Of a stretch of 64,000 nucleotides of DNA, positions 43,523 to 53,439 are shown piece by piece. The stretch is taken from NCBI RefSeq assembly GCF_025562715.2, contig NZ_JAPFCC010000001.1:5666001-5730000 (forward strand), given 5' to 3'. The position numbers were made by a program, and so were the translations under genes. Below the pieces are notes generated by a model that was not told the DNA's origin, did no database searches, and worked only from the letters and a program-made list of their open reading frames with translations. This DNA comes from Endozoicomonas gorgoniicola. GTDB taxonomy: Bacteria; Pseudomonadota; Gammaproteobacteria; Pseudomonadales; Endozoicomonadaceae. Within the stretch, counting starts at the first letter, position 1; each line of letters opens with the position of its first letter.

Positions 43523-44359
43523 TCAAACCTCACGAATGCTACCCCTTGCCTCTCTGCGTCTCGTGACCCTGAATAGCGGGTCACAGCGTTTACGAAAAAT
43601 GATGCACAGCGACACAAAAAACACAATCCCGGCACCACCAATAATCATACCCAGTTCCGGTTCCAGACAACTCTTCTTATCAACCCCACGACACACCGAA
43701 TAGGCATAGGCACCACCTATCAGCATTGTGACAAAACTAATGATCAGTGACGCAAACACTCCGTAAGAACTCCCCCATAGCGTTAACCTATGCATCTCCT
43801 GAAGACTGGAAGCTCCTCTTGAAATGGCCTCCATCTGACCAATCATACCTTCCAATTGTGCAAGCAAGCCTAAAAGGTCGTTAATTTGTGGCTGAGTAAG
43901 GTTCCGGACCGCCTCATAGGAAAAGCCATTAAGTAGCTCTATCAAATTCTGGTTATGCTTCAGTACTAAAGAGCCTCTTAAATATACGCATCGGTACACC
44001 TGGCTGATCACATGGTGCGCACGAAAAAAAAACTCGTGAAGATTCGTCCGCGATGCTGCCTCCGCAACCTGATCGCTTCTCATAAATTCAGTGGACTCGT
44101 CATGGAAGACCACATCGTATGATGCACACGCCCCGTATGACCTGACTGATTCGGACAGCCTGTTTGGTTGTGTCCGCTCATGCCGACCCAATAAAGGGGG
44201 CGGCTTACACTCAATACTCATCATCACACGATCCAACATCTGATCCCGATTGATAACCAGCGAGTGTCTATTCCAGAAATCAATGATACTCTGCTCTCCA
44301 TCAGGTCCCAGTCTCAATGCATCCGCGCACTGCTCACACAAAATTTTCAGAGGAATCAT
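43523..44359 (-). CDS. Unknown membrane protein
   Basis: A 278-residue protein. The long N-terminal cytosolic part has ten or so scattered cysteines and histidines (KILCEQCADAL; CRCVY-like stretches), without a clean zinc motif. Two membrane helices follow near the C-terminus (SSYGVFASLIISFVTMLIGG and GMIIGGAGIVFFVSLCIIF), then a basic tail (RKRCDPLFRVTRRREARGS). GGAGGTGTTT upstream fixes ATG 44359 over 44371. It resembles nothing I recognise and may be lineage-specific. Confidence 0.65.
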   Translation of the reverse strand: MIPLKILCEQCADALRLGPDGEQSIIDFWNRHSLVINRDQMLDRVMMSIECKPPPLLGRHERTQPNRLSESVRSYGACASYDVVFHDESTEFMRSDQVAEAASRTNLHEFFFRAHHVISQVYRCVYLRGSLVLKHNQNLIELLNGFSYEAVRNLTQPQINDLLGLLAQLEGMIGQMEAISRGASSLQEMHRLTLWGSSYGVFASLIISFVTMLIGGAYAYSVCRGVDKKSCLEPELGMIIGGAGIVFFVSLCIIFRKRCDPLFRVTRRREARGSIREV

Positions 44360-44736
44360 AAACACCTCCATAGTAAATAAGCACCGGTGACCTTCAAAAC
44401 GAACACTTTAACCACATCTGAAAACTCTCCGTTTTGAAATGAGATTTCTTCCACCGGTTTGGAATGACACATTTTCACTGTACTTTTTACCTCAGCTCAA
44501 CAGTTAAGGTATGTCACAACAACTCCTGCATTGACCATACGGCAGTTAGCATGAAACATATTTAATAACTCTGCCAGCCCTGGAGAACTGCCGCATTTAC
44601 TGCCTGATCGTCCAGATGTATATGGGACTTTCTTATCAACTGCTTACTAACTCTTACGCAAACACCCTCATATCCGATTTCTGTCCGACAATTCACAGCT
44701 TTGCTCTACACTGCCTCCGGGCTGTGCAACAGCCTT
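44360..44736. other. Gap without recognisable gene
   Basis: These 377 bp lie between the promoter side of the unknown membrane protein gene and the 3' end of the GspM-like gene. I see no convincing coding frame, RNA or repeat, only a modestly AT-rich region. Confidence 0.5.
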
Positions 44737-45165
44737 TCATCGCACCAGAACCAGATGATCAATCGTAAACGGTTGACTACTGTCGGATAGCAGATGCAGG
44801 CTTTGTATCCGGATGCCATTCACCACAGCCAGTTCAGACAACCACTCAACCAGCTGTTCAGGCTCGCCCTGCAATACACTGACTTCAGCTTTCTGCCAGT
44901 TCGACTTCGTTATTACGACACCTACCCCATAACTGGCAGCCTGACGACTGATCAGTTCATTCAGCGGTTCATCATAACTTTCAGAAAGAATCGAGTGCGT
45001 CTGCTGTTTAGCATTTATTTGCTCCTGCAGTGCATTATTAAACGACTCAGTATTTATAGCAGAGTGGGGAGCCGTTTCTTCCACTGAAGTTGAATAAAAG
45101 AAAAAGATAAAAACAGCAACAGCTGCCAGAACCAGGATAATAAGACGTGAACGAAGCACAGACAT
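44737..45165 (-). CDS. Lone GspM-like protein
   Basis: A 142-residue protein with one N-terminal membrane helix (SRLIILVLAAVAVFIFFFY), a periplasmic coiled stretch and a C-terminal ferredoxin-like fold (YGVGVVITKSNWQKAEVSVLQGEPEQLVEWLSELAVVNGIRIQSLHLL). That pattern is the GspM fold, and its periplasmic part parallels the GspM encoded at 55648. ATG 45165 begins the membrane helix; an in-frame start at 45309 would add a non-membrane extension. It is divergent from gspC and outside the operon, so it may be a spare or modified inner-membrane platform subunit. Confidence 0.65.
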   Translation of the reverse strand: MSVLRSRLIILVLAAVAVFIFFFYSTSVEETAPHSAINTESFNNALQEQINAKQQTHSILSESYDEPLNELISRQAASYGVGVVITKSNWQKAEVSVLQGEPEQLVEWLSELAVVNGIRIQSLHLLSDSSQPFTIDHLVLVR

Positions 45166-45445
45166 ACCCGTCAGCTCATACAAAGGAAAACAGCGAGTAT
45201 GCCGACTCTTTCGTTTAACCGCCAGTGATACTCCCCGCCTTGTCAAGGGTTTACGGCATCTGTTTAACAGAGCGCTGAAGGCTTCACCCCTGTCACAGTA
45301 ATGTAACAAAAATTGATCAAACTTGAGCTTTTCTTGACTTATCTCATGACTATTTTTTTAGCAATCGTGTACCATAAATTATGTACCAACGTGTGGTTTT
45401 ACCCTCACTCAGCAAGTTTGAAGGGTACAGACTGATAGCAAATGA

Positions 45446-46366
45446 GTGTCCATGCCCATCGCATTTAAGAAAAACAAGCCTTCTGAATCAATATCTACAA
45501 TGGCTTCCAAACTGACCCGGTCGTTTAATATTTCCGGGCTCGGTTATCACAAGCTGATCCTTCTGAGCGAGGTATTCCTGGTCATTCTGCTGGCTCACCA
45601 GCTGGCAAAAGCCACCTGGCAGCTTATTCCTGTCGAAAACAGAGACTCTGGCAGCTGGAAAAGTCAGTCATTGTCGTCTCAGCAGCAGGTTAACGGCAGT
45701 CAGGCTTACCCGGAACTGGCCAACTTACACCTGTTTGGAACACCACCGGCACCAGAGGCCGAAACCGATAACACCATTGATCCGGATTCAGTGCCACGTT
45801 CCAGACTCAGCGCCCGTATTACCGGCATTGTTGCCAGCAGCATTCCAGAACGTTCTCTGGCCATTATCAATTTCCGTTCAGCAGACAAAACCTATCGCAT
45901 TGGGGATCGTCTGGCGGGTGCCAATGCCGAAGTGGTGGACATTTACCCGGACCGGGTGATTGTCAGGAACAATGGACAACATGAAGCCCTGCTGCTTTAC
46001 CCGAACAGCCCTGACCAGAAGACGGCAGCTCGCCCAACCACAACGCCCACCAAGCCTTCAGAAAACCTTCAGCAGCTGAGTGCAGAGCTCCGAAACAACC
46101 CCACATCCATTGCTGAGCTGATCAGCATTTCACCGGTACACAGAGAGGGAAAACTGGCAGGCTATCGAATAAATCCCACGTCACGCCCTGATCTGTTCAG
46201 AGCCGCAGGTCTGCAAAATAACGATATTGCCCTGTCCATTAACGGCATCGACCTGACCAACAATACGGAAGCCATGAAGCTGATGCTGGAACTGCCAGAC
46301 CTCGAACAGATTTCGCTGACCATTGAGCGCCAGGGACAGATTTACCAGATCGACTTATCATCATGA
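45446..46366 (+). CDS. gspC: Type II secretion protein GspC
   Basis: The 306-residue inner-membrane protein links the platform to the secretin. One membrane helix (KLILLSEVFLVILLAHQLAKATW, about residues 33-55) precedes the periplasmic HR domain (ARITGIVASSIPERSLAIINFRSADKTYRIGDRL) and a C-terminal PDZ-like domain (DLFRAAGLQNNDIALSINGIDLTNNTEAMKLM). It starts GTG 45446 or ATG 45452. First gene of the gsp operon, it overlaps gspD by 4 bases. Confidence 0.93.
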   Translation: MSMPIAFKKNKPSESISTMASKLTRSFNISGLGYHKLILLSEVFLVILLAHQLAKATWQLIPVENRDSGSWKSQSLSSQQQVNGSQAYPELANLHLFGTPPAPEAETDNTIDPDSVPRSRLSARITGIVASSIPERSLAIINFRSADKTYRIGDRLAGANAEVVDIYPDRVIVRNNGQHEALLLYPNSPDQKTAARPTTTPTKPSENLQQLSAELRNNPTSIAELISISPVHREGKLAGYRINPTSRPDLFRAAGLQNNDIALSINGIDLTNNTEAMKLMLELPDLEQISLTIERQGQIYQIDLSS

Positions 46367-48537
46367 AGAACAACACAGCAATTTCCAGGGGAGCAAACGT
46401 CTTACGTCGTTCACTGCGCCCAATCGCAGCCGGTATCCTATTGAGCGCTGGTACTCTTGTCATTAACACGGCACTGGCAGAGCAGGCGTTTGCTGGTGAA
46501 TACTCCGCAAGCTTTCAGAACGCCAAAGTTGAAGAGTTCGTCAACACCGTCAGCGCCAACCTCAACAAAACCATTATCATCGACCCGTCGGTGCAGGGTT
46601 CCATCACCGTTCGTTCCTACGAAACCCTGAATGAAGAACAGTACTACCAGTTTTTCCTGAGCGTGCTGGAAGTCCACGGTTTTGCTGTGGTTGAACAACC
46701 CAGTGGCATTCTGAAAGTCATTCGGGACAAAGAAGCCAAAACCTCAGCGATCCGGGTGCTCGATTCCGGCCAGCCAGGGGCCGGTGATGAAATGATCAGC
46801 TGGGTTATGCCCGTCAAGAATGTCCCTGTACGTGAACTGTCGCCCATTCTGCGGCAACTGAACGACACTGCCGGTAATGTGGTGCACTACGATCCGTCCA
46901 ATATCCTGTTGATGACCGGGCGGGCTGCCAATGTCGAAAGGCTGGTTAAAATTGTTCAGCGCATTGATAACGCCGGTGGCAAAACCGTTGAAATTATTAA
47001 TATGAAATACGGCTCTGCCAATGAAATGGCCCGTATTCTCAAAGCGTTGAGTGCCGAGTCAGGGGGCAAAAGCCGTCTGTCTGGCAAGCCTGCCGTTGTC
47101 GCCGATGAAGTGAGCAACCGCCTGATTGTCTCGGGTGAAGCGTCTCAGGTGCTGCGGGTTAAACATCTGGTATCCCGTCTGGATGCCGAGCAGGAAAGTA
47201 CCGGCAACACCCGGGTCTTCTACCTGCGCTATGCCGTTGCTGAAGACCTGAAAGAAGTCCTTGAAGGCGTTGGACAAACCGTTCTTGCCGAGCAGACCAG
47301 CTCCCAGAACCGCACAACTCCCGGCACCAACTTCAGCATCAATGTTCATGAGCAGACCAACGCCCTGGTGGTCACCGCACAGCCCGATATGATGGGTGTG
47401 CTGGAAAGCGTTATCCAGCAGCTTGATATCCGCCGCGCCCAGGTACTGGTTGAAGCCATTATCGTTGAAGTGGCAGACGGAGATGGCATCAACCTGTCGT
47501 TTCAGCTGGGCAGTGAAAAAGGTGGTCTGATGCAGTTCCAGAATGGTCAGACCGTGCCTATCGGTCAGATCATGCACGGCTTCAAGAAGGCGGAAGGGGA
47601 GAAAGGCTCAGTCATTATAGACAAAGATGGTCGTAAAATTACCAACCCCGACAAACCCGGTGACTGGTCGGTTCTGGCAAAAGCCCTTTCCGGAGTATCC
47701 GGCGCGGCATTCACAGCAACATCAGGGGACTGGACCGCTCTGCTTCAGGCCGTTACCTCGTCGTCTGAATCCAACGTACTGGCAACACCGAGCCTGATGA
47801 CGCTGGATAATGAAGAAGCGTCGTTTATTGTCGGTGATGAAGTACCCACGCTGACCGGTGCCACTTCCAGCGCCAACAACGATAATCCATTCCAGACCAT
47901 TGAGCGTCGGGAAGTGGGTATCAAGCTAAGCATCAAACCCCAGGTCAACGAAGGTAATGCCGTCAAACTGAACATTGAACAGGAGGTGTCCAATATCAAC
48001 GGTACGACACCGGTCGATATCACCTTTGCCACCCGTCAGGTAAAAACCTCGGTCATGGTGGGCAGTGGTGACACTGTGGTCATTGGTGGCCTGATCGACG
48101 ATAACGTTCAGGAAAGCGAATCCAAAGTGCCGCTGCTGGGCGATATTCCTTTTATCGGCCGTCTGTTCCGCTCAACCTCCAACACCGTCAGCAAACGCAA
48201 CCTGATGGTATTTATCCGCCCGACCATTATTCGCGACGACCACACCCTGACTGAAATCAGCGGCAGAAAATACAATTATATGCGTGCCCGTCAGCTGGAT
48301 CGTGCCGCCAGAGGCATAGACCTGATGCCCAACGCACGTATTCCGATACTGTCTGAAGATATGTCACCACAGGACATTCTGAAAGAAACCCGCCGCCAGA
48401 TGGACGAAGGCAACAGCGTTAAACAAGCGCGCCGACTGGAAGAGGCCCGCAAGCTGATTGAGCAGGCGGAAGCCGAGCAGCTTAAGAAGAGCGCACAGAA
48501 GAAGGGCGAAGGTCATGACGCACAGTCCAACGGCTGA
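46363..48537 (+). CDS. gspD: Type II secretion secretin GspD
   Basis: The 724-residue outer-membrane channel has a signal segment at the N-terminus (IAAGILLSAGTLVINTALAEQAFA), N0-N3 ring-building domains (residues about 45-370) and the secretin core. The core ends with VMVGSGDTVVIGGLIDDNVQESESKVPLLGDIPFIGRLFRS, typical for secretins. The C-terminal tail (LEEARKLIEQAEAEQLKKSAQKK) is long and charged. Overlaps on both sides tie it to gspC and gspE. Confidence 0.95.
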   Translation: MKNNTAISRGANVLRRSLRPIAAGILLSAGTLVINTALAEQAFAGEYSASFQNAKVEEFVNTVSANLNKTIIIDPSVQGSITVRSYETLNEEQYYQFFLSVLEVHGFAVVEQPSGILKVIRDKEAKTSAIRVLDSGQPGAGDEMISWVMPVKNVPVRELSPILRQLNDTAGNVVHYDPSNILLMTGRAANVERLVKIVQRIDNAGGKTVEIINMKYGSANEMARILKALSAESGGKSRLSGKPAVVADEVSNRLIVSGEASQVLRVKHLVSRLDAEQESTGNTRVFYLRYAVAEDLKEVLEGVGQTVLAEQTSSQNRTTPGTNFSINVHEQTNALVVTAQPDMMGVLESVIQQLDIRRAQVLVEAIIVEVADGDGINLSFQLGSEKGGLMQFQNGQTVPIGQIMHGFKKAEGEKGSVIIDKDGRKITNPDKPGDWSVLAKALSGVSGAAFTATSGDWTALLQAVTSSSESNVLATPSLMTLDNEEASFIVGDEVPTLTGATSSANNDNPFQTIERREVGIKLSIKPQVNEGNAVKLNIEQEVSNINGTTPVDITFATRQVKTSVMVGSGDTVVIGGLIDDNVQESESKVPLLGDIPFIGRLFRSTSNTVSKRNLMVFIRPTIIRDDHTLTEISGRKYNYMRARQLDRAARGIDLMPNARIPILSEDMSPQDILKETRRQMDEGNSVKQARRLEEARKLIEQAEAEQLKKSAQKKGEGHDAQSNG

Positions 48538-50035
48538 AGCCCCGGAGCAGTCCGCCGGGCTGACAGAGAAGGTCACTTTGCCCTTTTACTTTGCCCAGAA
48601 GTTCGGCGTACTGCTGGAGCGTAATGAAACCGGTGGTTACCACCTGCTTTATCACAGTTTGCCTGAACGCCGTGCATTAAGCGAAGTACGTCGTTTAACA
48701 GCTAAACCGTTCACCGTTGAAAAGCTGGCAAATAGCGACTTTGATATACGCCTTGCGGCTTTTTACCAGAAGGATTCATCCGCTGCCCGTCAGCTGATGC
48801 AGGATATTGGCAACGATGAAGGTCTGCAATCGCTGGCTGAAGAACTGCCCGACAATGAAGACCTGCTGGAAGCCGACGACGGTGCGCCGATCATCCGCAT
48901 GATTAACGCCATGCTGGGTGAAGCCATCAAGGATGGTGCGTCAGATATTCATATCGAAACCTTTGAAAACAGACTGGTCATCCGTTTCCGGATAGACGGT
49001 GTATTGCGGGAAATTCTGCGGCCACAGCGCAAGCTGGCCGCCTTGCTGGTGTCCCGTATTAAGGTCATGGCGAAACTCGACATTGCTGAAAAACGTGTAC
49101 CCCAGGATGGTCGTATATCTCTGCGCCTCGGGGGTCGGGCCATTGACGTGCGTGTTTCTACCCTGCCCTCCCGCCATGGAGAACGAATCGTACTGCGTCT
49201 GCTGGACCGGAGTAGCGTTCAGCTGGATATGACCAGCCTGGGCATGACGGCATCCATTCGTGACACAGTCAGCGAGCTGTTGCTTAAGCCTCATGGCATT
49301 CTACTGGTAACGGGGCCCACGGGATCCGGTAAGAGTACGACACTGTATGCCGGTCTCAGCTCTATTAACAGCACCGAGCGCAACATCCTGACCGTTGAAG
49401 ACCCGGTAGAATTCGATATAGAAGGCGTTGGTCAGACACAGGTTAACCCGAAAGTGGATATGACCTTCGCCCGTGGCCTCCGTGCCATTCTCCGACAGGA
49501 CCCTGATGTAGTCATGGTGGGTGAGATTCGGGACCTGGAAACCGCAGAAATCAGTATTCAGGCGTCCCTGACCGGTCACCTGGTGCTCAGCACTTTGCAC
49601 ACCAATACCGCCATTGGCGCTGTCACCCGAATGCGGGATATGGGGATTGAACCCTTCCTGCTGTCGTCCAGTCTGCTGGGCGTTCTGGCGCAGCGACTGG
49701 TACGAACCCTGTGTCCGGATTGCCGTCAGCCCCGTGAACCCTCTGCCAGCGAGCGAGCCATGATGAGGCTGGCTGACCATTCCCCGGCAACGGTTTGGGA
49801 TGCTAAAGGCTGTGATGAGTGCAGCCAGCTTGGCTACCGGGGACGAACCGGTATCCACGAACTGTTCCTGATCGACGACAAAATACGAAACCTGATTCAC
49901 GACAGTGCCGGCGAACAGGCTATTGAGGCAGAAATCCGCAAGCATACTCCGAGCATTCAACAGGACGGTTTCAGCAAAGTGCTGAAAGGTATTACCTCCA
50001 TGGAAGAAGTGCTCAGGGTGACCAGAGAGGAGTAA
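48515..50035 (+). CDS. gspE: Type II secretion ATPase GspE
   Basis: The 506-residue cytosolic motor powers pseudopilus growth. It has an N-terminal GspL-binding domain; the Walker A motif ILLVTGPTGSGKSTTLYAGL, Asp box and Walker B region (DPDVVMVGEIRD), and His box (GHLVLSTLHTNTA) follow. A tetracysteine zinc motif closes the ATPase part (CPDC and CDEC, about residues 410-455). ATG 48515 lies within the gspD end behind GGGCGAAGG; a start at 48458 would be unusually long. Confidence 0.95.
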   Translation: MTHSPTAEAPEQSAGLTEKVTLPFYFAQKFGVLLERNETGGYHLLYHSLPERRALSEVRRLTAKPFTVEKLANSDFDIRLAAFYQKDSSAARQLMQDIGNDEGLQSLAEELPDNEDLLEADDGAPIIRMINAMLGEAIKDGASDIHIETFENRLVIRFRIDGVLREILRPQRKLAALLVSRIKVMAKLDIAEKRVPQDGRISLRLGGRAIDVRVSTLPSRHGERIVLRLLDRSSVQLDMTSLGMTASIRDTVSELLLKPHGILLVTGPTGSGKSTTLYAGLSSINSTERNILTVEDPVEFDIEGVGQTQVNPKVDMTFARGLRAILRQDPDVVMVGEIRDLETAEISIQASLTGHLVLSTLHTNTAIGAVTRMRDMGIEPFLLSSSLLGVLAQRLVRTLCPDCRQPREPSASERAMMRLADHSPATVWDAKGCDECSQLGYRGRTGIHELFLIDDKIRNLIHDSAGEQAIEAEIRKHTPSIQQDGFSKVLKGITSMEEVLRVTREE

Positions 50036-50038
50036 GAT

Positions 50039-51265
50039 ATGGCTGTTTTTGCTTATGAAGCTCTGGATGCCAAAGGCCGGAAGAAAAAAGGTGTTCTGGA
50101 AGCAGACTCGCCCAGACTATTACGCCAGCAATTGCGTTCAGACGGTCTGGCCCCGGTATCCATTGAGCCAGCTACCGAAAAAACAAACACCGGACGTCGT
50201 TCATTCTCCATCAATCTGTTTGCAAAGAATGCGACACCGGCTGAAGTTGCACTACTGACACGTCAACTGGCGACTCTGGTCGCCGCCGCCATTCCGCTGG
50301 AAGAGTGCTTACAGGCACTGGCTAAACAGTTATCGAAAAGCCACCTGAAAGCCATGATCACGGCGATCCGCTCAAGAGTACTGGAAGGTCAGACGCTGGC
50401 CGACAGCCTTGCCAGCTACCCCAAAGCCTTTGATCGCCTGTACCGGTCCATGGTCGCTGCCGGTGAAAAGTCCGGTCATCTGGATGTAGTGCTGGAACGC
50501 CTGGCTGACTACAGCGAACAGCAGCAGCAGATTAAAAGCAAACTGATTCAGGCCATGATCTATCCGGTCATTCTGACTGTGGTAGCCATTGGTGTCGTCG
50601 CTGCCCTGCTGGCAACGGTGGTTCCTACTGTGGTTGATCAGTTCGCCCACATGGGTCAGGAACTGCCGGATATGACACTGGCTCTGATTGCCATGAGTGA
50701 TTTTGTACGGGGCTATGGCCTGCATGTTCTGATCACCATTATGGTGTTGCTGGTTATACGACAAAGGCTTCTCAAAAAACCAAATCTGCGCTTGGCACAC
50801 GACAGACTATTTCTAAAAATACCGGTAGCGGGTGATGTCTCTGCGGGCGTAGATACGGCACGTTTTGCCCGAACCCTGAGCATCCTCACCACCAGCTCGG
50901 TCCCTTTGCTGGAAGGTATGAAGGTCGCCAGCGATGTACTGATTAATGCGCATATCCGTCAGGCACTGCAAGAAGCCTCTGAACGGGTACGGGAAGGCTC
51001 CAGCCTCTGGACCGCACTGGATAAAACACAATTATTCCCCCCGATGATGCTGCATATTATCGCCAGTGGTGAAAAATCCGGCGAGCTGGAACAGATGCTG
51101 GCGCGTGCAGCCGATGCACAGGACAGACAGTTTGAGTCTCAGGTAAACATTGCTTTAGGTGTTTTCGCCCCGTTCCTGATTCTGCTTATGGCGGGCATGG
51201 TGCTGTTTATTGTGCTGGCGATTCTGACGCCAATGCTGGATCTTAACTCGCTTGTCAGTGGTTAA
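50039..51265 (+). CDS. gspF: Type II secretion inner-membrane platform GspF
   Basis: The 408-residue platform protein has two repeated GspF domains (NATPAEVALLTRQLATLVAAAIPLEECL and TARFARTLSILTTSSVPLLEGM) and three membrane helices. One is near residues 170-195 (IYPVILTVVAIGVVAALLATVVPTVV), one near 225 and one at the C-terminus (PFLILLMAGMVLFIVLAILTPML). It starts 3 bases after gspE. Confidence 0.95.
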   Translation: MAVFAYEALDAKGRKKKGVLEADSPRLLRQQLRSDGLAPVSIEPATEKTNTGRRSFSINLFAKNATPAEVALLTRQLATLVAAAIPLEECLQALAKQLSKSHLKAMITAIRSRVLEGQTLADSLASYPKAFDRLYRSMVAAGEKSGHLDVVLERLADYSEQQQQIKSKLIQAMIYPVILTVVAIGVVAALLATVVPTVVDQFAHMGQELPDMTLALIAMSDFVRGYGLHVLITIMVLLVIRQRLLKKPNLRLAHDRLFLKIPVAGDVSAGVDTARFARTLSILTTSSVPLLEGMKVASDVLINAHIRQALQEASERVREGSSLWTALDKTQLFPPMMLHIIASGEKSGELEQMLARAADAQDRQFESQVNIALGVFAPFLILLMAGMVLFIVLAILTPMLDLNSLVSG

Positions 51266-51318
51266 AGCAAGCGATTATAAACAACTATCGTCTTATAAAA
51301 TGGACTAAGGAAAAAATT

Positions 51319-51771
51319 ATGCGTTCAAAAATCCAACGACAAGGACCGGTGCATAAAAAACAGTCCGGTTTCACCCTGCTGGAAATCATGGTGGTGATTG
51401 TGATTCTGGGGGTTTTAGCCAGCTTTGTTGCGCCTAATGTTATCGGCAACAAGGAAAAGGCGGATAAGCAGAAGGCGGTTAGCGATATTGTCGCTCTGGA
51501 AAACGCTCTGGATATGTACCGACTGGACAACAACCACTACCCGACCACCCAACAGGGACTGGAAGCGTTGATTTCCAAACCAACGGGTTCTCCGGAGCCT
51601 ACCGGCTACCGTTCCAATGGCTACATCCGTCGTCTGCCAAAAGACCCATGGGGTAACGAGTACTATTTGCAGAACCCGGGTCAGTACGGTGAGATTGATA
51701 TTTTCTCCGCCGGCCCTGATGGTCAACCAGGCACCGACTCTGATATCGGTAACTGGGATCTACCTTCCTGA
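51319..51771 (+). CDS. gspG: Major pseudopilin GspG
   Basis: The 150-residue major pseudopilin has a prepilin peptidase site, KKQSG|FTLLEIMVVIVILGVLASFV, with Glu at +5. The C-terminal region contains the calcium-binding loop of GspG (DPWGNEYYLQNPGQYGEIDIFSAGPDGQPGTDSDIGNW). Cleavage needs a prepilin peptidase encoded elsewhere, since no gspO is in the window. Confidence 0.96.
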   Translation: MRSKIQRQGPVHKKQSGFTLLEIMVVIVILGVLASFVAPNVIGNKEKADKQKAVSDIVALENALDMYRLDNNHYPTTQQGLEALISKPTGSPEPTGYRSNGYIRRLPKDPWGNEYYLQNPGQYGEIDIFSAGPDGQPGTDSDIGNWDLPS

Positions 51772-51779
51772 TACGAGCA

Positions 51780-52421
51780 ATGACTGTAAGGCATCCCCAC
51801 AAAGGCTTCACACTGCTGGAAATTATGCTGGTTCTGCTATTGCTGGGACTGGCGACCTCGGTGGTGGTGCCCAGGATCACCTTTAACAATGGCAGTGCAG
51901 AACTGCAAAGAGCCGCAGAACGTTTTGCCGCCCTGATTGAAACCGCCCATGAAGAAGCCATTATCAGTGGTCGTGATCTGGGCGTGGTGATTAACGACAA
52001 CGACTATGAATTTGTGCAGTTTGGCGAGGACGGCTGGGTCGCAATAACCCATGATCGCCTGCTGCGTCAGACCACGCTTGAAGACAGCTTCCGAATGCGT
52101 TTTACGCCGGGTGAAACCATCTGGCACTCGTCGCTGCAACAGCAGCAACAGGACACTCTGCTGGAAGACTGGTTCTCCAAACCTGAAAAGATGAAAGAAC
52201 CCGACCTTTATATCTGGTCATCGGGCGATATGACACCGGCAGAGATTGTTTTCAGCCTCCAGTCTTCCCGCTCAGGCAGCCGGTCAGAACGTTCAGAACG
52301 TTCAGAACGTTCAGAAAGAGTGACATCCAGTCGGCTTCCGTCGTTTACCATTCAGGTTGAAGAAACCGGCGACGTGCATTTTTCCGGTGACAATCAGCTT
52401 TCCGGAGACAGACCGTCGTGA
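51780..52421 (+). CDS. gspH: Minor pseudopilin GspH
   Basis: The 213-residue minor pseudopilin has the cleavage region HKGFTLLEIMLVLLLLGLATSVVVPRI. The C-terminal part holds an unusual SER repeat (RSERSERSERSER, residues about 170-182) made by a 9-bp tandem DNA repeat at 52284-52316. The ATG is 8 bases after the gspG stop and the 3' end overlaps gspI. Confidence 0.92.
   Translation: MTVRHPHKGFTLLEIMLVLLLLGLATSVVVPRITFNNGSAELQRAAERFAALIETAHEEAIISGRDLGVVINDNDYEFVQFGEDGWVAITHDRLLRQTTLEDSFRMRFTPGETIWHSSLQQQQQDTLLEDWFSKPEKMKEPDLYIWSSGDMTPAEIVFSLQSSRSGSRSERSERSERSERVTSSRLPSFTIQVEETGDVHFSGDNQLSGDRPS
52284..52316 (+). repeat. 9-bp tandem repeat inside gspH
   Basis: TCAGAACGT is repeated head to tail more than three times, giving an in-frame Ser-Glu-Arg repeat. 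The unit is a multiple of three, so gains and losses keep the frame. Confidence 0.85.
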
Positions 52422-52786
52422 CAAATCAAAAAGGCTTTACCCTGCTGGAAGTGATGATGGCACTCGCCATTCTTGCCATTGTCGGCATCAGTATTACCCG
52501 GGCTGTTGGTGCGAATGTCAGCAATACGCTTTATATGCGACAGAAAACCATCGCCCGCTGGGTGGCGGATAACGAACTGACGACGATTCGTCTGGAGCAT
52601 CAGTGGCCTAAGGAGAGTTGGGAGTCCTATACCGTTAATATGGCAAACACTGAATGGCATATCCGTAAACGCAGTGTCAAAACCACTAACGACAATTTCC
52701 GCATGGTTCAGGTCGAAGTCAGGAACCAGAAAGACGACAAGGTTGCACCTCTGGAAACCCTGCAAACGTATATGGTGCGTCAGTGA
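52418..52786 (+). CDS. gspI: Minor pseudopilin GspI
   Basis: The 122-residue minor pseudopilin has the site TNQKG|FTLLEVMMALAILAIVGISITRAVG, a normal short GspI with VADNELTTIRLEHQWP in the globular part. It starts with GTG in a 4-base overlap with gspH and ends in a 4-base overlap with gspJ. Confidence 0.94.
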   Translation: MTNQKGFTLLEVMMALAILAIVGISITRAVGANVSNTLYMRQKTIARWVADNELTTIRLEHQWPKESWESYTVNMANTEWHIRKRSVKTTNDNFRMVQVEVRNQKDDKVAPLETLQTYMVRQ

Positions 52787-53439
52787 GTTTTTCCGTTGTC
52801 CGTTGTCCGCTGTCCGTTCCCCGAAGGGCTATAAAGCGTCAGAAAGGCTTTACCCTGCTGGAAATTCTGGTAGCTATCGCTATTTTCAGTCTGCTGACTC
52901 TGAGTGCCCGTCAGTTATTTGTGAGCGTTATCGACGCCAAAGAGATTACCCGTTCAAATCTGCAACGACTGAAAGAAGTGGAATACACCATGCTGGTTCT
53001 GGAGCAGGATTTCCGGCAAGTGGTTGACCGCGGTGTCCGTACCGATGGTTATGTATCGACTCAAAGCCTGTTTTCCGATGACACGATGCTGAACACCGAT
53101 GATCAGGCCATTGCTTTTGTTCGCAGTAACTGGCGCAACCCTGCACAACAACTGCCCCGCTCTGAATTACAGCGGGTTTCCTATCGCCTGAAAAGCAACA
53201 CACTGGAACGTATGCACCACCCGGTACTCGACCCGTTAGAAAATGCCGAACCAGCAAACCGGGAACTGCTGAATGGTGTGAACAGTCTCAAGTTTCGCTT
53301 TTTCTATAACAGCAAATGGCACAATGCATTACAAGACAGTGGACAGCTGCCTGAAGGTCTGCTGATTGAAATGGATCTACAGGATCTGGGTCGGATTGAA
53401 CGTCGCTTCCTGCTACCTGAGCAGTGGGAGAGTGCCTGA
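52783..53439 (+). CDS. gspJ: Minor pseudopilin GspJ
   Basis: The 218-residue minor pseudopilin has the cleavage region RQKG|FTLLEILVAIAIFSLLTLSARQL. The leader before the site (MSFSVVRCPLSVPRRAIK) is longer than usual and comes from a stretch of short CCGTTGT-like DNA repeats at 52794-52822. It begins with GTG in the gspI stop. With GspI and GspK it forms the pseudopilus tip. Confidence 0.93.
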   Translation: MSFSVVRCPLSVPRRAIKRQKGFTLLEILVAIAIFSLLTLSARQLFVSVIDAKEITRSNLQRLKEVEYTMLVLEQDFRQVVDRGVRTDGYVSTQSLFSDDTMLNTDDQAIAFVRSNWRNPAQQLPRSELQRVSYRLKSNTLERMHHPVLDPLENAEPANRELLNGVNSLKFRFFYNSKWHNALQDSGQLPEGLLIEMDLQDLGRIERRFLLPEQWESA

